Positions 16,739-24,881 of a stretch of 64,000 nucleotides of DNA are shown piece by piece (position 1 is the stretch's first letter; each line of letters opens with the position of its first letter). This stretch comes from an uncultured Phascolarctobacterium sp. (lineage in GTDB: Bacteria > Bacillota > Negativicutes > Acidaminococcales > Acidaminococcaceae). The translations under genes and the position numbers were made by a program. Where the stretch lies: NCBI GenBank assembly GCA_900547415.1, contig URGS01000005.1, positions 1 through 64,000 of the forward strand. The letters run 5' to 3'. The notes beneath the pieces were generated by a model. The model was not told where the DNA came from. It searched no databases and worked only from the letters and a program-made list of their open reading frames with translations.

Positions 16739-17643
16739 GCAAGGAAAATCAATTACAAGGTAGAGTATTAAAAAATTATAACGGTTATTACTATGTTAAT
16801 GTTGCAGAGATAGGTGAAGCAGAACAAATATATACCTGTAAGGTAAAAGGTAAAATGAAGCAGAACCGTTTTTCTCTGGCAACTGGAGATATGGTAAGCT
16901 TTGAGGCTAATGGCAGCGAGGGAATGATTTTATCCGTGCTGCCGCGTAAAAACTTTTTGCTGCGTCCAACGATGGCGAATCTTGACTTGTTTGTTGTTAC
17001 CTTTGCCTGTGCTACTCCTGACTTCAGCTTTTTAATTGCTGATAAGCTCCTTGCTTTGGCGGAGCTTGCTAAAATTCCGGCAATTATGGTTTTGAACAAG
17101 GTTGATTTGGCGGAAGCTGGCTTGGTAGATAAAATCAAGAGAATTTATGAGCCCTTGGGTTACGAGGTGTATCCTATTTCTGCTGTAAGCGGAGAAGGCG
17201 TAGAGCCTTTGCGTGAACGCTTACGCGGAAAGATATGCGCCTTTGGCGGCCCTTCCGGCGTAGGCAAATCTTCTACCATTAATGCTATTGACAGTAATGT
17301 TACATTGCGTACTGGCCAGGTAAGCGAAAAAATTGGCAGAGGCAAGCATACTACTCGCTATGCGGAGCTGTTGCCTTTTGATGAAGGGTATATTGCAGAT
17401 ACTCCGGGCTTTGGCAATTTGCTTTTAGACGGCATGCTGGAGGAAAATTTTGAGCCTGCATTCCGTGAGTTTGCCAAATATGAACAGGGTTGTAAGTTTT
17501 GTCCCTGTACTCATACTCATGAGCCAGTCTGCGGCATCAAGGAAGCTGTTGCTGATGGCAGCATAGCGGCTAGTCGTTATGATTCCTATGTAACTATATT
17601 AAAAGAACTTAAAGAATTACAGGAGAAAGAGGGAAGAAAATGA
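16735..17643 (+). CDS. rsgA: Ribosome small-subunit-dependent GTPase RsgA
   Basis: RsgA matures the 30S subunit. The 302-residue protein has an N-terminal OB fold followed by a circularly permuted GTPase domain: G4 (VLNKVDLAE) precedes G1 (GGPSGVGKSST, about 171-181) and G3 (DTPGFG). The C-terminal zinc site is CKFCPCTHTHEPVC. The start is GTG at 16735, overlapping the kinase stop TGA. It overlaps rpe by 4 nt. The kinase-phosphatase-rsgA-rpe order is common in Firmicutes, and RsgA can be a target of the PASTA kinase. Confidence 0.96.
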   Translation: MSKENQLQGRVLKNYNGYYYVNVAEIGEAEQIYTCKVKGKMKQNRFSLATGDMVSFEANGSEGMILSVLPRKNFLLRPTMANLDLFVVTFACATPDFSFLIADKLLALAELAKIPAIMVLNKVDLAEAGLVDKIKRIYEPLGYEVYPISAVSGEGVEPLRERLRGKICAFGGPSGVGKSSTINAIDSNVTLRTGQVSEKIGRGKHTTRYAELLPFDEGYIADTPGFGNLLLDGMLEENFEPAFREFAKYEQGCKFCPCTHTHEPVCGIKEAVADGSIAASRYDSYVTILKELKELQEKEGRK

Positions 17644-18284
17644 AAACTTTAGTTGCACCATCTATTTTATCTGCTGATTTTTCTATTTTAGGTGATGAGA
17701 TTAAAAAGATTGAGGCTGCAGGTGCAGATTGGGTTCATATTGATGTTATGGACGGATGCTTTGTGCCTAATCTTACCTTTGGCGCTCCCGTTGTTAAAAC
17801 TGTGCGCAAGGTCACCAAAATGTTCTTCGACTGCCATTTGATGGTTAATGACCCTGAAAAATATATTGCAGACTTTAAGGCTGCAGGTGCAGATCAAATT
17901 GTTGTACACGTCGAAGCAACCAAACATCTGCATCGTTGTGTACAGCAAATCCATGCAGAGGGAATGAAGGCTGGTGTTGCTTTGAATCCTGGCACTTCTT
18001 TGACCGCTATTGAAGAAATTCTTCCTTATGTAGATATGGTTCTGCTGATGTCAGTAAATCCGGGCTTTGGTGGTCAATCCTTTATTGATGTTACCTCTAA
18101 AATCAGACGCCTGCGTGCTATGATTGACGAGGCAGGTCTTAATGTTGACATTCAGGTTGACGGTGGCATTAACGACAAAACCTCCAAGCTGGTACGTGAG
18201 GCTGGCGCTAATGTGCTTGTTGCTGGCTCTTATGTATATGGCGCTGCTGATGTAGCTGCTGCTATTGCAAATTTGAAGGCTTAA
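17640..18284 (+). CDS. rpe: Ribulose-phosphate 3-epimerase
   Basis: Interconverts ribulose 5-phosphate and xylulose 5-phosphate in the pentose-phosphate pathway. The 214-residue TIM barrel shows the family sequence: APSILSADFSILGDE, WVHIDVMDGCFVPNLTFG, DCHLMVNDPEKYI, VLLMSVNPGFGGQSFI and VDGGINDKT, covering the metal-binding His and Asp residues. It begins in the ATGA overlap with rsgA and ends the operon at a terminator. Confidence 0.97.
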   Translation: MKTLVAPSILSADFSILGDEIKKIEAAGADWVHIDVMDGCFVPNLTFGAPVVKTVRKVTKMFFDCHLMVNDPEKYIADFKAAGADQIVVHVEATKHLHRCVQQIHAEGMKAGVALNPGTSLTAIEEILPYVDMVLLMSVNPGFGGQSFIDVTSKIRRLRAMIDEAGLNVDIQVDGGINDKTSKLVREAGANVLVAGSYVYGAADVAAAIANLKA

Positions 18285-18295
18285 TATAGTACTGT

Positions 18296-18334
18296 AAATT
18301 ACCGCTGGTGCTGAGCATCGGCGGTAATTTTGTT
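18296..18334 (+). terminator. Terminator after rpe
   Basis: AAATTACCGC (18296-18305) pairs perfectly with 18321-18330. Five more pairs lie inside, around a CTGAG loop, and TTGTT follows. It ends the long def-to-rpe transcript. Confidence 0.75.
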
Positions 18335-18520
18335 AGTAATTGCAGAGTTTATGTCAGCAATTATAATTGCACTGAGTGTAAAAGAGTGAATAGATTATAA
18401 AAAAATACGAAAAATTTAGCACGTAAGAATCTCCTTTGAAGGATAGCTTTCAGCAAAGCTGACTGAAAGGTGAAGTTATAGCGCACACAGGTGAAACCAG
18501 TATGGGTGTTCACACTTATT
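18335..18520 (+). other. Unassigned non-coding stretch with nested inverted repeats
   Basis: No convincing ORF. CTTTCAG/CTGAAAG and GTGAA/TTCAC repeats near 18447-18512 could form nested hairpins. This lies upstream of the promoter of the riboflavin operon, so it is not part of the FMN leader. I cannot match it to a known RNA class. Confidence 0.3.
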
Positions 18521-18524
18521 TTGA

Positions 18525-18553
18525 TTGACAAATAGAGTGTACAAGTTTAAACT
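18525..18553 (+). promoter_or_regulatory. Promoter of the riboflavin operon
   Basis: -35 TTGACA (18525-18530), 17-nt spacer, -10 TAAACT (18548-18553); TATAAG at 18553 is an alternative -10 at longer spacing. Transcription would begin just before the FMN aptamer. Confidence 0.6.
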
Positions 18554-18572
18554 ATAAGTAACTTCATAAGGT

Positions 18573-18682
18573 AACCTTTGGGGCGAGGTGCAATTCCTCA
18601 ACCGGCGGTAAAGTCCGCGAGCCGTTTAGGCATGATACGGTGCAATTCCGTAACCGACAGTATAGTCTGGATGAGAAAAGGT
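18573..18682 (+). ncRNA. FMN riboswitch (RFN element)
   Basis: The conserved core segments are all present: CTTTGGGGCGAGGTG, AATTCCTCAACCGGCGGT, CCGCGAGCC, CGGTGCAATTCCG, CCGACAGTATAGTCTGG and ATGAGAAAAGG. The closing stem P1 pairs CCTTT (18575-18579) with AAAGG (18677-18681). An intrinsic terminator follows at 18707, so FMN binding should stop transcription of ribD-ribE-ribBA-ribH. Confidence 0.96.
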
Positions 18683-18706
18683 GGCTGGACAGTAATTATG
18701 CTTATT

Positions 18707-18743
18707 AACCACGCGCAAACTCAAAGGTTGTGCGTGGTTTTTC
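18707..18743 (+). terminator. Riboswitch-controlled terminator
   Basis: AACCACGCGCAAAC (18707-18720) pairs with GTTGTGCGTGGTT (18727-18739), with one G-U pair and one bulge, and is followed by TTTTTCTT. It sits between the FMN aptamer and ribD as the expression platform. Confidence 0.88.
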
Positions 18744-18779
18744 TTATGCTGACGGTCATAAAATTGAGGTGAGATTTAG

Positions 18780-19877
18780 TTGAACGACGAAATTTATATG
18801 CGCAGAGCCTTGGAGTTGGCCATAATGGCAGAAGGCGATACTAGCCCAAATCCAATGGTTGGTTGCGTAATTGTTGATGAGGACGGCGAAATAGTCGGCG
18901 AAGGCTATCATCATAGAGCAGGCGAGCCTCATGCTGAGGTCAATGCTTTGGCAGAGGCCAAGGAAAATGCAAGAGGTGCTACGGCGTACGTAACACTGGA
19001 GCCATGCTCTCATTATGGACGTACAGGGCCATGCTGTGTAGCATTAGCTAAAGCAGGCATTAAGCGTGTTGTTGTAGCATGCTTGGATCCTAATCCTATG
19101 GTAGCAGGTCAGGGAATTGAATATCTGCGTCTGCAGAATATTGAGGTAGAAGTAGGCGTATGTGAAGAAGAAGCAAAGCGACTTAATGAACGCTTCTTTA
19201 CCTGGATTACTCAGGGAAGACCTTTCATTACCTTGAAATATGCTATGACCTTAGATGGTAAAATTGCTTCGTATATTGGTGACAGCAAATGGATAACAGG
19301 AGAAGAAGCCAGGACCTTTGCACATAGGCTGCGTAAGCAGCACGATGCTATACTGGTTGGTATTGGAACAATTTTAGAGGACGATTCCGAACTGACAACG
19401 CGTATGGTCAAGGGAAAAAATCCTGTAAGAATTGTTTTGGATACTCATTTAAAAATATCACTGATGGCTACGGTTCTTAATCCTGCTGCTGATACTATTA
19501 TCGTAACAAGCCTTGACTCCGATGCCGTGAAGGGAGAGGCAATTGCTAGCCTTCCCAATGTGGAGCTGATTCGTTTGCCGCTGTTTGACGAAAAAATACC
19601 TCTGCCGCTTTTGATAGAGGAACTGGCAAAGCGTAATATTACCAGCCTTTTAGTGGAAGGCGGCAGTGAGGTTTTGGGAAGCTTTAAGGACATGGAGCTG
19701 GCAGACAGAGTTTATGCCTTTATAGCACCTAAAATTGTAGGCGGCAGCGGTGCTGTTACTCCTATTGGCGGCGAGGGCAGCGACCTTATTAGTGAAGGCT
19801 GGCAGCTGGAGCAGGTAGAGTACAAGCTGTTGGGGCAGGATCTGATGATTACAGGACTTGTGCCTCAGTCAGAATGA
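18780..19877 (+). CDS. ribD: Bifunctional diaminohydroxyphosphoribosylaminopyrimidine deaminase / reductase RibD
   Basis: Carries out the second and third steps of riboflavin synthesis. The N-terminal deaminase domain has the zinc motif HAEVNAL and PCSHYGRTGPC (residues about 50-85). The reductase domain starts near 145 (FITLKYAMTLDGKIA) and contains LLVEGGSEVLGSF. Length (365) is normal. The start is TTG at 18780 after GAGGTGAG; an in-frame TAG just upstream excludes earlier starts. It is the first gene of the FMN-controlled operon. Confidence 0.96.
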   Translation: MNDEIYMRRALELAIMAEGDTSPNPMVGCVIVDEDGEIVGEGYHHRAGEPHAEVNALAEAKENARGATAYVTLEPCSHYGRTGPCCVALAKAGIKRVVVACLDPNPMVAGQGIEYLRLQNIEVEVGVCEEEAKRLNERFFTWITQGRPFITLKYAMTLDGKIASYIGDSKWITGEEARTFAHRLRKQHDAILVGIGTILEDDSELTTRMVKGKNPVRIVLDTHLKISLMATVLNPAADTIIVTSLDSDAVKGEAIASLPNVELIRLPLFDEKIPLPLLIEELAKRNITSLLVEGGSEVLGSFKDMELADRVYAFIAPKIVGGSGAVTPIGGEGSDLISEGWQLEQVEYKLLGQDLMITGLVPQSE

Positions 19878-19916
19878 TGTCATTTTCAGCGAGCAAGCTG
19901 AAGAAGGAGAAGATAC

Positions 19917-20573
19917 GTGTTTACAGGTTTAGTGGCTGAGCTGGGAACAGTGGAAAAGCTGGCCCGTCAGGGTGAGTCCTACCATTTGACAGTTGCAGCC
20001 AAAAAAGTAATGAACAATTTGAAGATTGGCGACAGTGTGGCAGTTAATGGTGCTTGCCTAACTGTGGTACATATGGATGATAACGCTTTTACTGCTGATG
20101 TAATGCCTGAAACTGTGCGCCTGACCAATATAGGCAGTCTTCACGCAGGTGACAGAGTAAACCTGGAGCGTACCCTCAGGCTTTGCGATGGTCTTGATGG
20201 TCATATAGTCAGCGGTCACGTTGAGGGTTTGGGTACTATAGTAAGTCAGCGACCGGAAGGGATTGCTGTTGTGGTAAGCTTTACGGCAGAAAGCAGGCTG
20301 CTGAAATACATTCTGCCCAAGGGCAGTATTGCCATTGACGGTATCAGTTTAACCGTAACAGAGGTTACAGAAACTGGGTTTTCTGTTTCCCTTATACCTC
20401 ATACTGCTAAGGAAACTACCTTAGGATTTAAGACAGTGGGCGATAAGGTCAATTTAGAAACAGATATTATTGGCAAATATGTAGAGCGTATGCTTGGCTT
20501 TAATGCACCCAAAGAGCAGGAGCACGGAGAAACTCTAGATATGAACATGCTTATGAAAAATGGATTTATTTGA
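19917..20573 (+). CDS. ribE: Riboflavin synthase, alpha subunit
   Basis: Dismutates two 6,7-dimethyl-8-ribityllumazine molecules to riboflavin. The 218-residue protein has the two internal lumazine-binding repeats: MFTGLVAELGTV at the start and VEGLGTIV near 100, each followed by a SVAVNGACLTV or SIAIDGISLTV strand. It begins with GTG at 19917 after AGAAGGAGA. Its tail overlaps the region ahead of ribBA, whose ribosome site lies at the ribE stop. In B. subtilis nomenclature this gene is ribE; it is ribC in E. coli. Confidence 0.96.
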   Translation: MFTGLVAELGTVEKLARQGESYHLTVAAKKVMNNLKIGDSVAVNGACLTVVHMDDNAFTADVMPETVRLTNIGSLHAGDRVNLERTLRLCDGLDGHIVSGHVEGLGTIVSQRPEGIAVVVSFTAESRLLKYILPKGSIAIDGISLTVTEVTETGFSVSLIPHTAKETTLGFKTVGDKVNLETDIIGKYVERMLGFNAPKEQEHGETLDMNMLMKNGFI

Positions 20574-20583
20574 GGTAAGAAAA

Positions 20584-21810
20584 ATGGAAAATTTTAAGTA
20601 TAACACTATTGATGAAGCCATTGCGGCAATTAAAGCTGGAAAAATGGTTCTCGTTACTGATGATGAGGATAGAGAAAACGAAGGCGATCTGATTATGGCT
20701 GCTGAGCTGTGTACCCCTGAGGCTATTAATTTTATGGCTAAAGAGGCACGTGGTCTGATTTGCATGCCTGCTTCCGGTGAGATTATGGATAAGCTGCAGT
20801 TTGGTGCTATGGTTAGCAAAAATACTGATAACCATGAAACTGCTTTTTCCGTATCTATAGACCATATTGATACTACTACAGGTATTTCTGCTTATGAACG
20901 TGCCTACACTATGAAAAAATGCGCTGAAGAAGGCGCACAGCCTGGTGATTTCCGTCGCCCTGGCCATGTATTTCCTTTACGTGCACGCGAAGGCGGTGTG
21001 TTAGTACGTACAGGTCATACTGAAGCAACTGTAGATCTGTGCAGATTGGCTGGACTTAAGCCTGTGGGCATCTGCGTTGAGATTATGAATGATGACGGCC
21101 ATATGGCTCGTACTCCGGATCTTATAGATTTTGCGAAAAAGCATGATCTTGTTTTTATTACTGTTGCTGATTTAGTTGCTTATCGTAAAAATCACGAAAA
21201 AATGGTACATAGAGTTTCTGAAGCTGCTCTGCCTACTAAATACGGCAACTTCCGTATCATTGCCTACGAAAACGACCTGGATAATCTGTGCCATGTTGCT
21301 ATTGTTAAGGGTGATGTAGAAGGTAAAGAAAATGTACTGGTACGCGTACATAGTGAATGTCTTACTGGTGATGCTTTTGGCAGTCTGCGCTGCGACTGTG
21401 GTGACCAGCTGGCAACTGCACTGCGTATGATTGAAAAGGAAGGCTGCGGCGCTGTTGTGTATATGCGTCAAGAGGGTCGTGGCATTGGTCTTGCAAACAA
21501 GGTTCGTGCATATGCTCTGCAGGATCAGGGCCTTGACACTGTAGAGGCTAATGTCCGCCTTGGCTTTGCTCCTGACTTACGTGACTATGGCTTAGGTGCA
21601 CAAATTTTGTCTGACTTAGGCTTGTCCAGCATTCGTCTGATTACTAATAATCCAGCAAAGCGTATTGGCTTGTCTGGCTATGGAATTACTATTACTGATA
21701 GAGTACCTATTGTAATGGAAGCTAATGAGTATAACGAGTTCTACCTTGATACTAAGGAAGAAAAAATGGGTCATAAGCTGCATGACTGCAGCTGTGGCTG
21801 CTGCAAATAA
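20584..21810 (+). CDS. ribBA: Bifunctional DHBP synthase / GTP cyclohydrolase II
   Basis: Supplies both precursors of riboflavin: 3,4-dihydroxy-2-butanone 4-phosphate from ribulose 5-phosphate and the pyrimidine from GTP. The RibB half has DDEDRENEGDLI and HTEATVDLCRLAG. The RibA half, from about 210, has HSECLTGDAFGSLRCDCG with the zinc cysteines and EGRGIGLANK. I chose ATG 20584 because TGAGGTAAG precedes it at normal spacing; ATG 20560 lies within ribE without a ribosome site. The C-terminus is Cys-rich (DCSCGCCK), which is unusual and may bind metal. The product is 408 residues. Confidence 0.95.
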   Translation: MENFKYNTIDEAIAAIKAGKMVLVTDDEDRENEGDLIMAAELCTPEAINFMAKEARGLICMPASGEIMDKLQFGAMVSKNTDNHETAFSVSIDHIDTTTGISAYERAYTMKKCAEEGAQPGDFRRPGHVFPLRAREGGVLVRTGHTEATVDLCRLAGLKPVGICVEIMNDDGHMARTPDLIDFAKKHDLVFITVADLVAYRKNHEKMVHRVSEAALPTKYGNFRIIAYENDLDNLCHVAIVKGDVEGKENVLVRVHSECLTGDAFGSLRCDCGDQLATALRMIEKEGCGAVVYMRQEGRGIGLANKVRAYALQDQGLDTVEANVRLGFAPDLRDYGLGAQILSDLGLSSIRLITNNPAKRIGLSGYGITITDRVPIVMEANEYNEFYLDTKEEKMGHKLHDCSCGCCK

Positions 21811-21954
21811 GCACAGCCTATTCTGCAGTTACTGAACAGAGTCTGCGATTATATTGATGGATTATTAAGGTTAAATTTAATACAAAAGTTCTCCTTTTTA
21901 GGGGAGCTGGCAACGCCGTAAGGTGTTGATTGAGATGCTATAGGAGGAATAATA

Positions 21955-22416
21955 ATGAACGTTTTAGAAGGTAAGTTAACTGCCAAAGATATGAAGGTTG
22001 CTATCGTTGTAGCACGTTTTAATGAGTTTATCACCAGCAAGCTTTTGAGCGGTGCTGTGGACTGTCTGGTTCGCCATGAGGCTAAGGACGAGGATATTAC
22101 TGTAGCATGGGTCCCTGGTGCCTTTGAAATTCCTATGGCTTGCAAAAAGCTGGCTGAAAGCGGCAAATATGATGCTATTATCGCTTTAGGTGCTGTTATT
22201 CGTGGTGCAACTCCGCACTTTGATTACGTTTGTGCAGAAGCTTCCAAAGGTATTGCCCAAGTTAGCATGCAAACCGGTGTGCCTGTAGCATTCGGTGTAT
22301 TAACTACAGAAAACATTCAACAGGCTATTGAGCGTGCTGGTACTAAGGCTGGCAACAAGGGTGTTGACTGCGCTATGTCTGCAATGGAAATGGTAAACCT
22401 GTTCAAGGCTATGTAA
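21955..22416 (+). CDS. ribH: 6,7-dimethyl-8-ribityllumazine synthase
   Basis: Condenses the pyrimidine and butanone phosphate made by RibD and RibBA to lumazine, the substrate of RibE. The 153-residue protein has VVARFNEFITSKLL, VPGAFEIPMA, ALGAVIRGATPHFDYV with the catalytic His, and FGVLTTENIQQA. A 144-nt gap with two small hairpins (near 21886 and 21912) separates it from ribBA, and it has its own ATAGGAGG ribosome site. It ends the riboflavin operon. Confidence 0.97.
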   Translation: MNVLEGKLTAKDMKVAIVVARFNEFITSKLLSGAVDCLVRHEAKDEDITVAWVPGAFEIPMACKKLAESGKYDAIIALGAVIRGATPHFDYVCAEASKGIAQVSMQTGVPVAFGVLTTENIQQAIERAGTKAGNKGVDCAMSAMEMVNLFKAM

Positions 22417-22417
22417 T

Positions 22418-22458
22418 AAAAACGGCGGCTGCTTGCGAGAGAAGGCGGCCGCTTTTTA
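22418..22458 (+). terminator. Terminator of the riboflavin operon
   Basis: A GC-rich stem (AAAACGGCGGC with GCGGCCGCTTTT, one mismatch) starts at the ribH stop and is followed by TTTTTATT. Confidence 0.75.
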
Positions 22459-22556
22459 TTATGCTCTTAATTTTAAGTATTTCTTATAAAAATAACTTAC
22501 AATTCATAAGCTTGTTAGCTAGTTAATTTTGTGAGTTATTGTTCACCATTCTTTCA

Positions 22557-22585
22557 TTGCTTTTTACTGGGAATTGCTATATAAT
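22557..22585 (+). promoter_or_regulatory. Promoter of a short leader or small RNA upstream of hslO
   Basis: -35 TTGCTT (22557-22562), 17-nt spacer, perfect -10 TATAAT (22580-22585). An inverted repeat AAACTGCA/TGCAGTTT (22586-22593, 22604-22611) overlaps the start point and could be an operator. Confidence 0.6.
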
Positions 22586-22591
22586 AAACTG

Positions 22592-22667
22592 CAGGAGAGC
22601 CTGTGCAGTTTGGTTCCCTATGCAGTAAAAAATTACAAGCCCGCTAGCAGTTAGTGGGCTTGTTTTT
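22592..22667 (+). ncRNA. Candidate small RNA or attenuated leader, unassigned
   Basis: A promoter at 22557-22585 should start a transcript near 22592. It can form a short CAGG/CCTG hairpin and then ends at a strong terminator: ACAAGCCCGCTA (22635-22646) pairing with 22652-22663, followed by a T-run. The product of about 75 nt has no ORF. hslO begins 95 nt further on with no other clear promoter, so it may be an attenuated leader. I recognise no RNA class. Confidence 0.4.
22635..22667 (+). terminator. Intrinsic terminator between ribH and hslO
   Basis: A 12-bp stem with one G-U pair, a 5-nt loop and a following T-run (22663-22667). It closes the candidate small RNA. Confidence 0.85.
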
Positions 22668-22761
22668 GTAAGTAAGCAGTATATTGTGTAGGTTAAGAAG
22701 TAAAGCTGAGTAATACTTGGTGTTTTAAGAAGTAAAATTTGTAAAAAAGAGGTAAGATAAA

Positions 22762-23631
22762 ATGGAAGATATTTTGACAAAAGCAACAGTGGATGGTGTA
22801 CGTATTTACGCTTTGCGTACTACCAATCTTGTTCGTGAGGCAGCTAAACAGCATGGTTGTTCCCATTTAGCAAGTGCTGCACTTGGCAGAGCTATGAATG
22901 GTGCTTTACTGTTAGCAGCTATGATGAAGGATAACGAACGTATTTCTCTGCGTCTGAAAGGTGACGGACCTTTAGGTGAGGTTGTGGCTGATGCAGAGGG
23001 TGCGCATGTACGTGGTTATGTAGAAAATCCTGATGCGTTTATGCCCTTAAAAGATGGCAAGCTGGATGTTGGCGGCGGTATTGGCGAAGGCAATATTATT
23101 GTTACCCGTTACCTGCAGAATGCAGAGCCTTTTACTGGCTATTGCGAGTTAGCTGACGGAGAAATTGCTACAGATTTAACTAAATATCTATATGTTTCCG
23201 AGCAGACTCCTTCCAGCGTAGGCTTGGGCGTACTTGTTGACAAGGACGGCGAGGTTACAGCTGCAGGTGGTTACTTTATTCAGGCTATGCCTGGCTGTAC
23301 TGATGAGGTGCTGGAGCAGCTGGAAAAAAATATCAATAGAATGCCCTATGTAACTCAGCTGCTTGAGATTGGCTACTCTCCCGAAAAAATCATTGGCATT
23401 ATTGGTCGTGATTTAGATGTTGACTATAAGGAAAGCCTTCCAGTAGAATTTAAATGTCGCTGCAGTCGTGAACGCATATTAGATGCTCTGGCTAGCCTTG
23501 ATGCTCATTCTTTGGAAGAAATGAGTCATGATGAGATTACAGAGGCACACTGCCAGTTCTGCAACACTACCTATAAAATTACTGCAGATGAGATTAAAGA
23601 GCTGTTAAAAAACAAACAAGAAAACGAATAA
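22762..23631 (+). CDS. hslO: Redox-regulated chaperone Hsp33
   Basis: Hsp33 holds unfolding proteins during oxidative stress. The N-terminal domain begins TKATVDGVRIYALRTTNLVREA. The C-terminal redox switch has the zinc-binding CRC motif in EFKCRCSRERI and CQFC in AHCQFCNTTYKI, which release zinc on oxidation. At 289 residues the length is normal. The start has AAGAGGTAAG upstream. It stands alone behind the attenuated leader and before the recA promoter. Confidence 0.96.
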   Translation: MEDILTKATVDGVRIYALRTTNLVREAAKQHGCSHLASAALGRAMNGALLLAAMMKDNERISLRLKGDGPLGEVVADAEGAHVRGYVENPDAFMPLKDGKLDVGGGIGEGNIIVTRYLQNAEPFTGYCELADGEIATDLTKYLYVSEQTPSSVGLGVLVDKDGEVTAAGGYFIQAMPGCTDEVLEQLEKNINRMPYVTQLLEIGYSPEKIIGIIGRDLDVDYKESLPVEFKCRCSRERILDALASLDAHSLEEMSHDEITEAHCQFCNTTYKITADEIKELLKNKQENE

Positions 23632-23642
23632 ACAAACATTTC

Positions 23643-23671
23643 TTGACATTAAGAACTTTTGTTTGTATAAT
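23643..23671 (+). promoter_or_regulatory. Consensus recA promoter with an SOS-box-like element
   Basis: Perfect -35 TTGACA (23643-23648), 17-nt spacer, perfect -10 TATAAT (23666-23671). Within the spacer, AGAACTTTTGTTTG (23652-23665) resembles the Firmicute LexA/DinR box (CGAAC-N4-GTTYG) with a first-base mismatch. LexA bound there would block the promoter. Confidence 0.75.
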
Positions 23672-23711
23672 ATTGGCAAGAAGCTAAATGAAAGGTCAGG
23701 AGGACTTGGCA

Positions 23712-24779
23712 ATGGATGCAGATAAACAAAAAGCATTAGATATGGCAATGCGCCAAATAGAAAAAGATTTTGGTAAAGGCAGCATTATGAAGCTTGGCGA
23801 AGCCAGCGCAAAAATGAATATCGAGGTAATTCCTACCGGAGCATTGTCTCTTGATATTGCTTTAGGTGTAGGCGGTATTCCCCGTGGACGTGTAATTGAG
23901 ATTTATGGCCCTGAATCTTCTGGTAAAACTACTGTTGCACTGCATATGATTGCAGAGGCACAGAAAATGGGTGGCTATGCAGCATTTATCGATGCGGAGC
24001 ACGCCTTGGATCCCGAATACGCACGTAAATTGGGTGTAGATATTGATAACCTGCTAATTTCTCAACCGGATAACGGTGAACAGGCTTTAGAAATAGCTGA
24101 TGCACTTGTTCGTAGTGGTGCTATCGACATTATCGTTATCGACTCTGTAGCAGCTCTTGTTCCTCGTGCTGAAATTGAAGGCGAGATGGGTGATTCTCAT
24201 GTAGGTTTGCAGGCTCGCCTTATGAGTCAGGCTCTACGCAAGCTGACAGGTATTATCTCCAGATCCAGATGTGCAACCATCTTTATCAACCAGATTCGCG
24301 AAAAGGTTGGCGTCATGTTCGGTAATCCCGAAACTACCACTGGTGGTCGTGCATTAAAGTTCTATTCTACTATTCGCTTAGAGGTTCGTCGTGCTGATAC
24401 ATTAAAGAACGGCAACGATATGATTGGTAACCGTACTCGTGTGAAAGTCGTTAAAAATAAGGTTGCTCCTCCATTTAAGCAGGCAGAGTTTGACATTATG
24501 TATGGTCAAGGTATCTCTCACGAGGGTTGCTTAGTAGATTTAGGTGCAGAATTAGACATTATTAATAAGAGCGGTGCATGGTATTCCTATGGTGACGTTC
24601 GTCTTGGTCAAGGTAAAGAGAAGGTTAAGGATTTCCTCCGCGAAAATCCCGAGGTTGCCAAGGAAATTGAAGCTAAAATTCGCGCTATGACTGTTTCCAA
24701 GCAAGCTGATAATGTTGAGGCAGCAGCAGCTCCTATGGCAGATGATTTCGACAATCCTATTTTTAGAGATGAGGAATAA
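23712..24779 (+). CDS. recA: Recombinase RecA
   Basis: Forms filaments on single-stranded DNA for homologous pairing and triggers LexA self-cleavage. Walker A is GPESSGKTT, Walker B is IIVIDSVAAL, and QIREKVGVMFGNPETTTGG includes loop L2. I chose ATG 23712 because CAGGAGG lies just before it; ATG 23688 in the same frame has no ribosome site. The product is 355 residues with an acidic C-terminus. recX follows, and DprA, which loads RecA, is encoded at 53105. Confidence 0.97.
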   Translation: MDADKQKALDMAMRQIEKDFGKGSIMKLGEASAKMNIEVIPTGALSLDIALGVGGIPRGRVIEIYGPESSGKTTVALHMIAEAQKMGGYAAFIDAEHALDPEYARKLGVDIDNLLISQPDNGEQALEIADALVRSGAIDIIVIDSVAALVPRAEIEGEMGDSHVGLQARLMSQALRKLTGIISRSRCATIFINQIREKVGVMFGNPETTTGGRALKFYSTIRLEVRRADTLKNGNDMIGNRTRVKVVKNKVAPPFKQAEFDIMYGQGISHEGCLVDLGAELDIINKSGAWYSYGDVRLGQGKEKVKDFLRENPEVAKEIEAKIRAMTVSKQADNVEAAAAPMADDFDNPIFRDEE

Positions 24780-24819
24780 TAAGCTGATTGCGCTTAGATT
24801 AAATTGAAATAATAAAGTG

Positions 24820-24860
24820 ACAGTCGTGTTGGTATTAATGCTGACACGGCTGTTCTTTAT
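24820..24860 (+). terminator. Hairpin between recA and recX, partial terminator
   Basis: ACAGTCGTGT (24820-24829) pairs with ACACGGCTGT (24844-24853), with one G-U pair, and is followed by TCTTTAT. Partial read-through from recA into recX here would set their ratio, as known in other bacteria. Confidence 0.65.
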
Positions 24861-24881
24861 AGTATGAGGAATTGAAACATC

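Noticed and set aside
18578..18772. A 64-codon frame over the FMN riboswitch
   Set aside because: The sequence is the aptamer and its terminator; coding is not credible.
22591..22650. Possible preQ1-I riboswitch
   Set aside because: GGTTCC and TAAAAAATTA look similar to parts of the preQ1-I consensus, but the pairing needed for P1 and the pseudoknot is poor.
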